Below are positions 50,517 to 60,226 of a DNA stretch of 64,000 nucleotides, piece after piece. Origin of the DNA: Schaalia dentiphila ATCC 17982 (GTDB lineage: Bacteria; Actinomycetota; Actinomycetes; Actinomycetales; Actinomycetaceae). The translations under genes were made by a program, and so were the position numbers. The stretch lies in contig NZ_DS264586.1 in assembly GCF_000154225.1 (NCBI RefSeq), forward strand, positions 154,527-218,526, read 5' to 3'. The notes beneath the pieces are model-generated. The model searched no databases, was not told the origin of the DNA, and saw only the letters and a list, made by a program, of their open reading frames with translations. The number at the start of each line of letters is the position of its first letter. Positions within the stretch are counted from its first letter, which is position 1.

Positions 50517-51485
50517 TCAGATCATCGCCTGTGCGATGCCGTCGAGGATGTCGTGCTCGGAGGTGATGACCTGCTCGATCGGGTGCCCGGCTGCCTCGGC
50601 GCGCGCCAGAACGCGCGTGACGATGCGGCTCCAGATGAGCGCGCCCGCCGCGATGACGTCCTCGCGTCCCTCGGGCATGAAGCCCAGGGAGGCCTTCACG
50701 GAGGTCGGCTGATCGACCATGAAGCGCACGGCTTCCTCGAACTGGGCGGCGCTCAGGCGGGCACCGTGGATGCGCTCGGGCTGGTAGGAGGTGAGCCCCA
50801 GTGCCTGGGCGGTCAGGGTGGTCACCGTGCCCGCGACGCCCACGAGGGAGCGCACACGTGCCAGGTCCACGGACTTTTCCGCGCCGTCCAGCTGCTCATC
50901 GATCCAGGCGATCGCACGCTCCTGGTCCTCGACGGGCACTCCGCCTGCCGGATCCACGTGGGAGAAGAACTTCTCGGTGACGCGCACGGCGCCCATGTCG
51001 ATCGAAATCGCCTGTTCGACGCGGGTCGCACCCAGCACCAGCTCCGTCGACCCGCCGCCGATGTCGACGACCAGCATCGGGGCGGTCACGGCCTCGCCCA
51101 GGCCGCTCACCGCGCCGTTGAAGGACAGGGAAGCCTCCTCCGTGCCGACGACGACCTCGGGCTCCACACCGATGATGGCCTTGATCTGGCGCACGAAGTC
51201 CGCGCTGTTGGACGCATCTCGGGTGGCGGAGGTCGCCACGAAACGAGTGCTCGTCGCGCCCAGGGCCTCAATCATGCGCTGGTACTCGACCACGGCCTCC
51301 ACCGTGCGCTCGATCGCCGCGGGGTCCAGGTAGCCGCGCGCATCCACGCCCTGCCCCAGGCGCACGATGCGCATCTGGCGGGTCAGATCGCAAAGGTGAG
51401 GGCGGCCGTCCTCGCCGATATGTCCATCGGCGACAAGCAGTCGGATCGAATTGGTTCCACAGTCAATGGCAGCTACGCGGGTCAT
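50517..51485 (-). CDS. Exopolyphosphatase / guanosine pentaphosphatase (Ppx/GppA)
   Basis: A 322-residue actin-like phosphatase. It starts with the Ppx/GppA phosphate-1 pattern (AAIDCGTNSIRLLVAD) and has the second phosphate-binding loop MLVVDIGGGSTELVLG at about 130-145. EEASLSFNGAVSGL holds the catalytic Glu. Only the two N-terminal domains are present; no C-terminal HD-like domain, so it is the short Ppx form found in actinobacteria. It removes terminal phosphate from polyphosphate or pppGpp. The start is at the ATG giving MTRVAAIDCG. The DUF501 gene is upstream on the same strand, as in Mycobacterium (Rv1024-1026 order). A dispersed-motif copy lies between the two. Confidence 0.92.
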   Translation of the reverse strand: MTRVAAIDCGTNSIRLLVADGHIGEDGRPHLCDLTRQMRIVRLGQGVDARGYLDPAAIERTVEAVVEYQRMIEALGATSTRFVATSATRDASNSADFVRQIKAIIGVEPEVVVGTEEASLSFNGAVSGLGEAVTAPMLVVDIGGGSTELVLGATRVEQAISIDMGAVRVTEKFFSHVDPAGGVPVEDQERAIAWIDEQLDGAEKSVDLARVRSLVGVAGTVTTLTAQALGLTSYQPERIHGARLSAAQFEEAVRFMVDQPTSVKASLGFMPEGREDVIAAGALIWSRIVTRVLARAEAAGHPIEQVITSEHDILDGIAQAMI

Positions 51486-51514
51486 CGCTTCGTTTCTACG
51501 GGGGTGAGTCCCGG

Positions 51515-51527
51515 ACGAGGCCGGGGC
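51515..51527 (+). repeat. Dispersed GC-rich motif, ppx/DUF501 gap
   Basis: A full ACGAGGCCGGGGC copy in the 61-base gap between two co-directional genes that would be expected to share a transcript. Confidence 0.75.
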
Positions 51528-51546
51528 GGGAACGGGCAAAAAGCGC

Positions 51547-52056
51547 TCAGCAGGAGCAACGGGAGGTGGAGAACAGGCCACGCTCGTCGAGCATCGCGAG
51601 CGCTCGGTCCCCGATCGGATTCACGCCGGGGCCGGCAGCCAGAGAATGGCCGACGAGGGCATGCAGGCACTTGACGCGCGTGGGCATTCCGCCGGCGCTC
51701 ACGCCCGAAATCTCCGGGACTTCGCCCAGGGTCAGGCGCGCCTGAATGTAGGCCTCGTGGGCACGCGCATAGGCGGCGCGCAGCTCCTCATCAGCGGCGA
51801 GGTCCTCGTTGAGGGTCTCCATGACGTGCTCGGCCTCAAGGGTGGAAGCACCCTTCACTGCCGCCGGGTGCGTCAGGTAGTAGGTCGTGGGGAACGGCGT
51901 CCCGTCAGGTAGGCGCGGCGCGGTGGCCACGACCGTAGGCCGACCGCACACGCAGCGCGCGGCGATACCAACGACCCCTCGGGGCACGCGGCCCAGCTGG
52001 GAACGCAGGACCTCCAGGTCCTCTTCAGTGGCGTCGGTGGTGTTAACGAGGCTCAT
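51547..52056 (-). CDS. DUF501 domain protein
   Basis: A 169-residue protein of unknown function, matching the actinobacterial DUF501 family: LRSQLGRVPRGVVGIAARC followed by CGRPTVVATAPRLPDGTPFPTTYYLTHP, then a helical region with four Cys overall (CVCG, KCLHAL, RCSC). Conserved FPTTYYLTHP suggests an enzymatic or metal site. The gene always travels between divIC and ppx in actinobacteria. Its ATG overlaps the divIC-like stop by 4 bases (ATGA), so it is co-translated. Possible role in cell division or phosphate metabolism is inferred only from this conserved neighbourhood. Confidence 0.9.
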   Translation of the reverse strand: MSLVNTTDATEEDLEVLRSQLGRVPRGVVGIAARCVCGRPTVVATAPRLPDGTPFPTTYYLTHPAAVKGASTLEAEHVMETLNEDLAADEELRAAYARAHEAYIQARLTLGEVPEISGVSAGGMPTRVKCLHALVGHSLAAGPGVNPIGDRALAMLDERGLFSTSRCSC

Positions 52057-52814
52057 TCTCCGCTTTCTTGGCTGGTGGTGGGGGCATGGCCCGACTGGCT
52101 GGTCTCAGCCGACGGGATAGGCGTCGCGCTCGGCGGCTGGTCCGCCTTCCCCACTAGGATACCGAGCTGCTGTACCCACGGGCGCGCCGGTCCAGTGGAT
52201 GCAGCTGCGGCCGCCAGCGCCGAGTCCTGGTATTGCGGCCCCGGATCCACCACCGTGTATTGGGTCTCACCGGGGCGAACGAATCCGAGGCGCTCGCGCG
52301 CCTGCGTGGAGATGTAGTCGGGGTCATTCCACAGGTCGAGCTGACGCTGCATGTCGGCATTCATCTGCTGTTGCTCGGCGACCTGCGTCTTAATCTGCGC
52401 GAGTTCACGCTCCTGCTGCCACCACTGGTAGAGGCTGGGCACCAGCATGACCGACAGAATCGCGGCGACGATCAGGACGACAAGAAGTCGGGTGGACACG
52501 TCAAGGCCACCGATGGACAGAACCGAAGAGCCCTCCGCGGCGGGGCGCACAAACGAAGTGCGCGACGTGCCCTTCTCAGCGCCCTTATTCCTGCGGAAAA
52601 AGCTGCGCTTTGCCCCCTCATTCTTCTGCGCTCCCCGCGCCGACTTCTGGCGCTTCGCCGAGGCCTCGGCCCCCTTCGAGGACTTCGAAGCCTTCGCGGC
52701 CGCCCTGCGCTGGCGCGACTTTTCCGCGTTGATCTCACGCGTCGTACGCGCTGCCTCCGAAGCGGAGGAGCGACGATGCGAAGAGGGGCGAGAAGAAGGA
52801 CGACGGCTAGCCAT
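52053..52814 (-). CDS. Septum formation initiator, DivIC/FtsB-like
   Basis: A 253-residue membrane protein. About 100 basic, Lys/Ala/Ser-rich cytoplasmic residues lead to one membrane helix (about 110-130: LLVVLIVAAILSVMLVPSL). A short extracytoplasmic coiled coil (about 133-165: QQERELAQIKTQVAEQQQMN) and the DivIC-type motif DYISTQARERLGFVRPGE follow. FtsB/DivIC proteins assemble with FtsL and FtsQ/DivIB at the septum. The C-terminal about 50 residues are Pro/Thr/Ser-rich. It is downstream of eno, overlapping the DUF501 gene by 4 bases; this order is conserved in mycobacteria (Rv1023-1025). Long N-terminal tail is an actinobacterial trait. Confidence 0.88.
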   Translation of the reverse strand: MASRRPSSRPSSHRRSSASEAARTTREINAEKSRQRRAAAKASKSSKGAEASAKRQKSARGAQKNEGAKRSFFRRNKGAEKGTSRTSFVRPAAEGSSVLSIGGLDVSTRLLVVLIVAAILSVMLVPSLYQWWQQERELAQIKTQVAEQQQMNADMQRQLDLWNDPDYISTQARERLGFVRPGETQYTVVDPGPQYQDSALAAAAASTGPARPWVQQLGILVGKADQPPSATPIPSAETSQSGHAPTTSQESGE

Positions 52815-52866
52815 TCTTCTATCGTGCCCTAAGTTGACGTCTTTGGCTCAGCCCCACGCCGAAAAA

Positions 52867-52898
52867 CTCCGCGCGGACCCTTACGGGCCCGCGCGGAG
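52867..52898. terminator. Terminator downstream of eno
   Basis: A 14-base stem with one mismatch, CTCCGCGCGGACCC against GGGCCCGCGCGGAG, loop TTAC, 22 bases after the eno stop. Confidence 0.8.
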
Positions 52899-52920
52899 CT
52901 ATGCGGCTAGTTGCCTAGGC

Positions 52921-54267
<1,347 letters not shown>

Positions 54268-54380
54268 TCACCCCCGGCGAGGGGGACGTTGTGGTTTTTG
54301 GGGCTTCCAACCCCGGTTGTGCGCCCGGACAAGCGACATTAGTCCCTGCCGGAGGCGCTGTGAGCGAATACTCACAAGGC

Positions 54381-54971
54381 TCACTGGGCGCTGCCACCCA
54401 GGAGCGCTGCCGTGGGATCGTCCTTGGCTCCAGATACGGCGTCACCAAAGAGGGGCATGGTCGGCGCCTGGCCTCCACCCAGGGTCGGCTGGGAGAAACG
54501 CGGGTTGATCTGCGCGTTCGCTGCGGTGCGGGCCTGCTCGAAGGCCTCGTTCATGGCTGACACAGCCCCCGGGTTCACCTGAGCGACCTGGTTGAGCTGC
54601 TGATTCAGGAGCAGGGAACGCACGGTCGCGCGCGTGCCGCGCCCGATTGCGGGCACCTGAGCACCGGTCTGCGCCGCAATCTGCTCGATAGCCTGGTCGA
54701 CCTGCTCGTCGGTCACACTGATGCCCACTGAGTCGGCCACTGCGACGAGCTGCGGTTCGTTCATGAGGCTGGCGCGCACCTGATACGCGCCGATGGAGGA
54801 CTGCCCGCCCGTCACTGCGGCAATCTGGCTCACGGCCTCGTCAACTTCCGCGATGCTGTAGTCGCCATTGTTGGTGATGATGGCAGCGCCGGGATGGGCG
54901 GAGCACGCCCCCATTCCCAGTCCTGCGGCCACAATCAGGGCGGCGGTGGCGAGCTGGCGTGTGTAGCGCAC
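54381..54971 (-). CDS. SurA N-terminal-like lipoprotein (putative chaperone)
   Basis: A 196-residue exported protein. A signal peptide ends near the lipobox-like MGAC (Cys about 23). The following domain (about 30-140) resembles the N-terminal chaperone part of SurA/PrsA-like foldases: YSIAEVDEAVSQIAAVTGGQ, VADSVGISVTDEQVDQAIEQ and a helical RATVRSLLLNQQLNQVAQ. The peptidyl-prolyl isomerase domain is absent; the end is Gly/Ala/Pro-rich. The start chosen is GTG 54971, 6 bases after GAAGGA; ATG 54977 is an alternative. It lies between eno and mfd, a place often held by a lipoprotein (lpqU) in mycobacteria. Role: folding of exported proteins, inferred. Confidence 0.75.
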   Translation of the reverse strand: MRYTRQLATAALIVAAGLGMGACSAHPGAAIITNNGDYSIAEVDEAVSQIAAVTGGQSSIGAYQVRASLMNEPQLVAVADSVGISVTDEQVDQAIEQIAAQTGAQVPAIGRGTRATVRSLLLNQQLNQVAQVNPGAVSAMNEAFEQARTAANAQINPRFSQPTLGGGQAPTMPLFGDAVSGAKDDPTAALLGGSAQ

Positions 54972-55031
54972 GAGCATTCCTTCCTCAGATGTGTTGCGAC
55001 GCAATAGGACCAGTGTATTCCACCACAGGCA

Positions 55032-58000
55032 CTACTCGCCAAAAGGCACGAGAATCTTGGTCACCAGAGTCTCCACCCACTCCAGGAGCGGGCCGTCGGT
55101 GAGCGGGGACCCGCCGACTCGCGAGGTGAGCGGTAGCGGCACGAGAACCTGGCGAACCGCGGCTTTGATGACCGTTCCGGGGTGCAGACGCTTGAGGCGC
55201 ATGACCTGGGAATCGCGCAGCTCGACGGGCGAGACTCGCAGGTACTTGCCCTGCGTGACGATCTCGGTGATCCCCGCGCGGCGCACGATCTCGCGCAGCC
55301 GTGCGACGGCGAAGAGCAGGTCGACCTGGGGCGGGATGGGACCGTATCGGTCGACGAGTTCCTCGCGCACATCGGCTTCCTGTTCGGGCGTGGAGATGGC
55401 CGCGATCTTGGCATAGACCTCGAGGCGCAGGCGCTCTCCGCGCACGTAGCCGTCGGGAATGTGCGCGTCGACCTGCAGGTCCATACGCACGTCCGTCTTT
55501 TCGGTGGGGGCGTCGCCTCGATAGGCGGCAACCGCGTCTGAGACCATCCGCACGTAGAGGTCAAAACCGACCCCCTCGACGTGGCCGGACTGTGCCCCTC
55601 CCAGGAGGTTTCCGGCGCCTCGGATCTCGAGGTCGCGCTGAGCGACGGCTAGGCCGGCTCCCAGCTCGGTGTTGGCGGCGATCGTCTTGAGGCGCTCGTG
55701 GGCGGTCTCGGTGAGCGCCTTGTCGCCGGGGTAGAAGAAGTACGCGTAGGCGCGTTCGCGGCCTCGTCCGACGCGCCCGCGCAGCTGGTGGAGCTGAGAC
55801 AGGCCGAAGGTGTCGGCGCGATCCACGATGAGCGTATTCGCGTTGGAAATGTCCAGGCCCGTCTCGACGATGGTCGTACACACGAGCACGTCGAACTCGT
55901 GGTTCCAGAAGTCCTGAATGACGGCCTCGAGCTGGTGCTCGTTCATCTTTCCGTGGGCCGTGCGCACGCGCGCCTCGGGAACCAGCTCGGTGATATGGGC
56001 GGCGACCGAAGAGATCGAGTCGACGCGATTGTGCACGTAGAAGACCTGGCCGTCGCGCAGGAGCTCGCGTCGGATCGCGGCGCTGACCTGGGCATCCGTG
56101 TAGGCGCCGACGAAAGTCAGGACCGGTTGTCGCTCCTCGGGCGGGGTCTGGAGGATCGACATCTCACGGATTCCGGAGATCGCCATCTCGAGCGTGCGCG
56201 GGATCGGCGTGGCGGACATCGACAGGACATCCACGTCGGTACGCAGCGCCTTGAGCGTCTCCTTGTGCTCAACGCCGAAGCGCTGCTCCTCATCGATGAT
56301 GACGAGGCCGAGCTTCTTGAACGAAACGGTGCCGGTCAGCAGCGAATGTGTGCCGATGACCAGGTCAACCTCGCCCGAGGCCAGCCCCGCCTTGACCTCC
56401 TCGGTTTCCTTCGGGGTCGAGAAGCGCGAGAGCGTGCCAATGCGCACGGGGAAGCCGGCGTAGCGCTCGGCGAAGGTTTCCGCGTGCTGGGTGACCAGCA
56501 GGGTCGTGGGCACGAGGACGGCGGCCTGGTAGCCGTCCTGGATGGCCTTGAAGGCGGCGCGCACGGCGATCTCGGTCTTGCCGTAGCCGACGTCGCCGGT
56601 GAGCAGGCGGTCCATGGGAACGGGCTTTTCCATGTCGGCCTTGACCTCGTCGATGGTGACGAGCTGGTCGGGGGTCTCAACGTATGGGAAGGCGTCCTCG
56701 AGTTCGCGCTGCCAGGGCGTGTCGGGGCCGAAGGCGTGGCCCTTGGTCTGCTGGCGCACGGCGTACAGGCGGATGAGTTCCTTGGCGACCTCGTTGACGG
56801 CTTTCTTGGCGCGGGCCTTGGTCTTGGCCCAGTCGGCGCCGCCCATCTTGGTCAGGGAGGGTTCGTCGGATCCGGTGTACTTCGAGATCTGGTCCAGCGC
56901 GTCGGTGGGCACGAAGAGCCGGTCGGCGGGCTGTCCGCGCTTGGAGGGCGCGTATTCGATGACCAGGTAGTCGCGCGTCGAGGCGGCGTCCCCGCGCCCG
57001 ATCGTGCGGGAGACGAGCTCGATGAAGCGTCCGATGCCGTGCTGGTCGTGGACGATGTAGTCCCCGGGGTGCAGGGTCAGCGGGTCGACGCCCTTGCGCC
57101 TGCGCGAGGGCATGCGGCGCATGTCGCGCGTGGATGCACCCGCGCGCCCAGTGAGGTCTCCTTCGGTGAGGATCGCGACCTTCAGGTGGGGAGCGACGAA
57201 GCCGACGCCGGCCTGCGCCGTCGTAATGGTCACGAGGCCGGCGTCGGGGCGCGCTTCCACGTTGTCCGCGAGCGCGGCCGGGCACGAGGCGTCGGTGAGG
57301 ATGGAGCGGATGCGTCTGCCCGGGCCGGGCCCTTCGGTGGTGACGACGATGCGCCAGCCGTCGCGGGCCAGGTCGGTGAGGTCGGCGGCGGCTCGGGCGA
57401 AGTCTCCGCGGTAGGGGTGCACATCGCGGGCACCCACGCGCATGAGGGTGGGCGAGACGACGACGGGCGCGGGGCCGTCCGTAGAGGGCGAGTCGGCCTC
57501 GGCCTCGTCGATCGCCGAGGCGAGGTCGGCGGGCGGCAGGTCGGTGAGCTCCCACCAGGGGCGCTTCCCGCTCCCCCACAGGTCTGCCAGGTCAAGGAAC
57601 GAGGCCTTGGAGGCCTCGAGCGGGGTGTCGGCTCCCCCGGCGGCGGCGCTCCACGCGGCGGCGAGGAATTCCTCGGTCGTGGCGACGAGGTCGGCGGCGC
57701 GGGCACGGATGCGTTCGGGGTCGGAGGCGAGGATCGGCGAACCCGCGGGCAGCAGGTCGAGGAGGGATTCCATGCCGCCCACGAGGATCGGAGCCAGGGA
57801 TTCGATGCCGGGGGCGGCGATTCCCTCGGCAGCGAGGCTAAGCATCTCGGCGGCGCCGGGCAGGCGGTCGGCGGCCTCGCGGGCCTGGGCACGTACGGCC
57901 TGGGTGAGGAGAAGCTCGCGGCAGGGGACGGCCCACAGGCCGTCGGCGGCCTCGCCGAGGGTTCGCTGGTCGGAGACGGAGAAGGCACGGATGTCGTCGA

Positions 58001-58616
58001 CCTCGTCCCCCCACAGCTCCACGCGCAGGGGGTGGGGTTCCTGGGGCGGGAAGACGTCGAGGATGCCGCCGCGCACGCTCATCTGGCCGCGGCCTTCGAC
58101 CATGTCGACGCGCTCGTAGCCCAGCTCGGCCAGGCGGTTCGTGGTCTCGGTGAGGTCGAGAATGTCGCCGGTGCGCACGCGCACGGGTTCGAGGTCCGCC
58201 AGGCCGGAAATGATCGGCTGGAGGAAGGCGCGGATGGGGACGACGAGGACCGACATCGGCCCGGCGCTGTCGTCTCCCGTGATCGGGTGGACGAGGCGGC
58301 GCAGGACGGCGATGCGGCGCGCCATCGTATCGACCTGGGGCGAGAGGCGCTCGTGGGGCAGGGTCTCCCACGCGGGCAGCATGGCCACGCCCGGGATCCA
58401 CGAGGCCAGGGCGTTAGTCAGCGATTCAGCGTCGCGCCCGGTGGCCGTGAGGACGACGAGGGGCGTGGCCGCGCGGGAGGCGACGGCCGCAAGGAGGGGT
58501 GGACGGATGCCGACGGGCGCGACAATCGTGCCGGAACGGCCGGCTTCGACGGAGTCGATGGCCGTCTCGATCGCGGGATCGGTGGTGATGTCCGGGAGAA
58601 GTCCGGTGAGTAGCAC
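55032..58616 (-). CDS. mfd: Transcription-repair coupling factor Mfd
   Basis: A 1194-residue DNA translocase that removes stalled RNA polymerase and recruits UvrA. The N-terminal part (about 1-430) has UvrB-like domains and a polymerase interaction site. The RNAP-interacting CarD-like domain (about 500-560: PGDYIVHDQHGIGRFIEL) follows. The helicase core has Walker A LLTGDVGYGKTE, DEEQRFGVEH (DEAD-type box), and motifs VDVLSMSATPIPRTLEMA and DVLVCTTIVETGLDISNANT. The TRCF C-terminal domain closes it (about 1040-1190). Start GTG 58616 with AAAGG upstream. It is upstream of the lipoprotein gene on the same strand, and follows pth. Length and order fit actinobacterial Mfd. Confidence 0.96.
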   Translation of the reverse strand: MLLTGLLPDITTDPAIETAIDSVEAGRSGTIVAPVGIRPPLLAAVASRAATPLVVLTATGRDAESLTNALASWIPGVAMLPAWETLPHERLSPQVDTMARRIAVLRRLVHPITGDDSAGPMSVLVVPIRAFLQPIISGLADLEPVRVRTGDILDLTETTNRLAELGYERVDMVEGRGQMSVRGGILDVFPPQEPHPLRVELWGDEVDDIRAFSVSDQRTLGEAADGLWAVPCRELLLTQAVRAQAREAADRLPGAAEMLSLAAEGIAAPGIESLAPILVGGMESLLDLLPAGSPILASDPERIRARAADLVATTEEFLAAAWSAAAGGADTPLEASKASFLDLADLWGSGKRPWWELTDLPPADLASAIDEAEADSPSTDGPAPVVVSPTLMRVGARDVHPYRGDFARAAADLTDLARDGWRIVVTTEGPGPGRRIRSILTDASCPAALADNVEARPDAGLVTITTAQAGVGFVAPHLKVAILTEGDLTGRAGASTRDMRRMPSRRRKGVDPLTLHPGDYIVHDQHGIGRFIELVSRTIGRGDAASTRDYLVIEYAPSKRGQPADRLFVPTDALDQISKYTGSDEPSLTKMGGADWAKTKARAKKAVNEVAKELIRLYAVRQQTKGHAFGPDTPWQRELEDAFPYVETPDQLVTIDEVKADMEKPVPMDRLLTGDVGYGKTEIAVRAAFKAIQDGYQAAVLVPTTLLVTQHAETFAERYAGFPVRIGTLSRFSTPKETEEVKAGLASGEVDLVIGTHSLLTGTVSFKKLGLVIIDEEQRFGVEHKETLKALRTDVDVLSMSATPIPRTLEMAISGIREMSILQTPPEERQPVLTFVGAYTDAQVSAAIRRELLRDGQVFYVHNRVDSISSVAAHITELVPEARVRTAHGKMNEHQLEAVIQDFWNHEFDVLVCTTIVETGLDISNANTLIVDRADTFGLSQLHQLRGRVGRGRERAYAYFFYPGDKALTETAHERLKTIAANTELGAGLAVAQRDLEIRGAGNLLGGAQSGHVEGVGFDLYVRMVSDAVAAYRGDAPTEKTDVRMDLQVDAHIPDGYVRGERLRLEVYAKIAAISTPEQEADVREELVDRYGPIPPQVDLLFAVARLREIVRRAGITEIVTQGKYLRVSPVELRDSQVMRLKRLHPGTVIKAAVRQVLVPLPLTSRVGGSPLTDGPLLEWVETLVTKILVPFGE

Positions 58617-58669
58617 GCGCTGCCTTTCGCGGTGAGAGTGCGCGGCGACGCCCAGGGGCGCCGCCTCGA

Positions 58670-59272
58670 TCAGGACCCGGTGTGCAGGGCCATCTGGGTG
58701 GGAGCAAATCCCTTGGTCACGATGTCTTCGACGACGTCGGCGGCCTGCTCAAAGGTCACGTCCCATTCGGAGCGTTCCTTGGAGGGCAGGGTGGCGAGCA
58801 CGTAGTCGGCGGGGTCCATGCGCCCCGGCGGGCGGCCCACGCCGATGCGCAGGCGCGCGTAGTCGCGCGTGCCCAGGTGCTGGCTGAGGGACTTCAGGCC
58901 ATTATGACCGCCCTCTCCGCCGCCGACCTTGAGGCGCAGCGTGTGCGCAGGCAGGTCCATGTCGTCGTGGATGACGAGGATGCGCGAGGGGTCGATCTTG
59001 TGGAAGGTGGCGAGCGCGCTGATCGGACCGCCGGAGGTGTTCATGTAGCTGTCGGAACGCGCGAGAATCACGCGGGGTCCAGGCACGCCGCCGGGGCCGA
59101 TCCCTAAGCGGACATCGGCGGTGTGCGTGCGCGAGCGGTGCGAGGTCAGGGTCGCGCCGCCGCGCGAGGCGAGCACGTCGAGGGTCAAGTACCCAACGTT
59201 GTGTCGGGTGAAGGCATACTGTGCGCCGGGGTTACCCAACCCGACGACGAGCCACGGTCCGTCAGTCGTCAT
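58670..59272 (-). CDS. pth: Peptidyl-tRNA hydrolase
   Basis: A 200-residue esterase that recycles peptidyl-tRNA. The conserved GLGNPGAQYAFTRHNVGYLTLD carries the catalytic His and a substrate Asn. The rest of the active site is in SYMNTSGGPI, IHDDMDLP (the Asp of the catalytic set) and GGGEGGHNGLKS (Asn). The start MTTDGPW fits Pth length; a longer frame upstream is unrelated. The gene overlaps the end of the GDSL hydrolase by 11 bases, indicating coupled translation, and is followed by mfd 53 bases later. Confidence 0.95.
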   Translation of the reverse strand: MTTDGPWLVVGLGNPGAQYAFTRHNVGYLTLDVLASRGGATLTSHRSRTHTADVRLGIGPGGVPGPRVILARSDSYMNTSGGPISALATFHKIDPSRILVIHDDMDLPAHTLRLKVGGGEGGHNGLKSLSQHLGTRDYARLRIGVGRPPGRMDPADYVLATLPSKERSEWDVTFEQAADVVEDIVTKGFAPTQMALHTGS

Positions 59273-60125
59273 ACTCCGATTGTGCCACCCGCGCCGAGAG
59301 CATGTCCCACTGGGGGGCATCCTCGACGACGGGGGCTGCCTCACGTCGAGACGTGGCCCACGCGTCTGCGAAGAGCTGGGCCCACTTGGTGTACGCCGCC
59401 GAATTCGGGTGGAAGAAGTCCGCAGCGTGGTAGGCGAACGTGTAGGTCGGCAGGGAGTATTCCTGGGTGAGGGAACGCAGGTCGACAAGGTGCGCGTCGC
59501 TGTCGGAGACGGCGAACGCGATACGGTCGGACATGCCCTGCGCACGACTTTCCTGGGGCATGATGCCGAAGGACGGGATCGTGGAGACGAGCGCGTCGGC
59601 AGGCAGGAAGGCGAGGACTCGACGCAGGCGCTCTTCGAACTGGCCGGGGGCCATGTCCTCGGTCATGACGTCGTTGCCGCCGATGGTCAGCGTCACCAGG
59701 TCGGGGCGGTAGGGGCCGTCCAGGAGGCCCAGGCCGCGCATCTGCGGGATCTGAGTGAGTTCCACGGACTCGATCGTGGCCCCGGAGAGGGACAGGTTGA
59801 GCAGAAGGACCTCGCGATCCATCTGAGCGGCGATCGAGGAGGCGAGGCAGGCCGGGTAGGACTCGGTGACGCGCGAGGCGCCCACACCCTGCACGGAGGA
59901 GTCGCCGAGGGAGACGATCAGGTAGGGACGCTCACCCTCGGGATGCTCGTCGAGCTCACGCAGGCGGTCCAGGGTCGCCAGGTTGTGGTTCTCCCATGCC
60001 TTGCGGTAGTCACCGCGCTGGGAATCCAGCCGCAGGAGGCGTCCAATCGCCAGGCCGCCGCCAAAGAGGCTCGCACCGCCGGCTGCCGCGCCCGCTACCT
60101 GCCATGCTCGTTTGCTGATCCCCAT
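59262..60125 (-). CDS. SGNH/GDSL-family hydrolase with N-terminal membrane segment
   Basis: A 287-residue esterase-like protein. A hydrophobic Gly/Ala-rich segment (about 8-30) probably anchors it to or carries it through the membrane. The GDSL block is LIVSLGDSSVQGVGASR with the nucleophile Ser, block III is LTIGGNDVMTED with the conserved Gly and Asn, and the catalytic Asp-His of block V is in AADFFHPNSAAYTKWA. The substrate is unknown; lipids, acetylated sugars or peptidoglycan are possible. GAAGGA precedes the ATG at 60125. It overlaps pth by 11 bases. Confidence 0.85.
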   Translation of the reverse strand: MGISKRAWQVAGAAAGGASLFGGGLAIGRLLRLDSQRGDYRKAWENHNLATLDRLRELDEHPEGERPYLIVSLGDSSVQGVGASRVTESYPACLASSIAAQMDREVLLLNLSLSGATIESVELTQIPQMRGLGLLDGPYRPDLVTLTIGGNDVMTEDMAPGQFEERLRRVLAFLPADALVSTIPSFGIMPQESRAQGMSDRIAFAVSDSDAHLVDLRSLTQEYSLPTYTFAYHAADFFHPNSAAYTKWAQLFADAWATSRREAAPVVEDAPQWDMLSARVAQSEYDD

Positions 60126-60172
60126 CGGAGTGTCCTTCCCTCGTGTCTGCTGGTCCTCAGTGTAACGAGGCC

Positions 60173-60207
60173 GGGGCCGGTGCTTCAAATGCTGAAGCAC
60201 CGGCCCC
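60173..60207. terminator. Terminator downstream of galK
   Basis: A perfect 15-base stem, GGGGCCGGTGCTTCA and its complement, 20 bases after the galK stop. A full dispersed-motif copy (60165-60177) overlaps its left arm. Confidence 0.85.
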
Positions 60208-60226
60208 TCGGTTTGTCACAGATCAC

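Noticed and set aside
55698..58613. Very long plus-strand open frame opposite mfd
   Set aside because: The minus strand encodes Mfd with all its motifs; the opposite frame is a GC-skew shadow with no recognisable domain.
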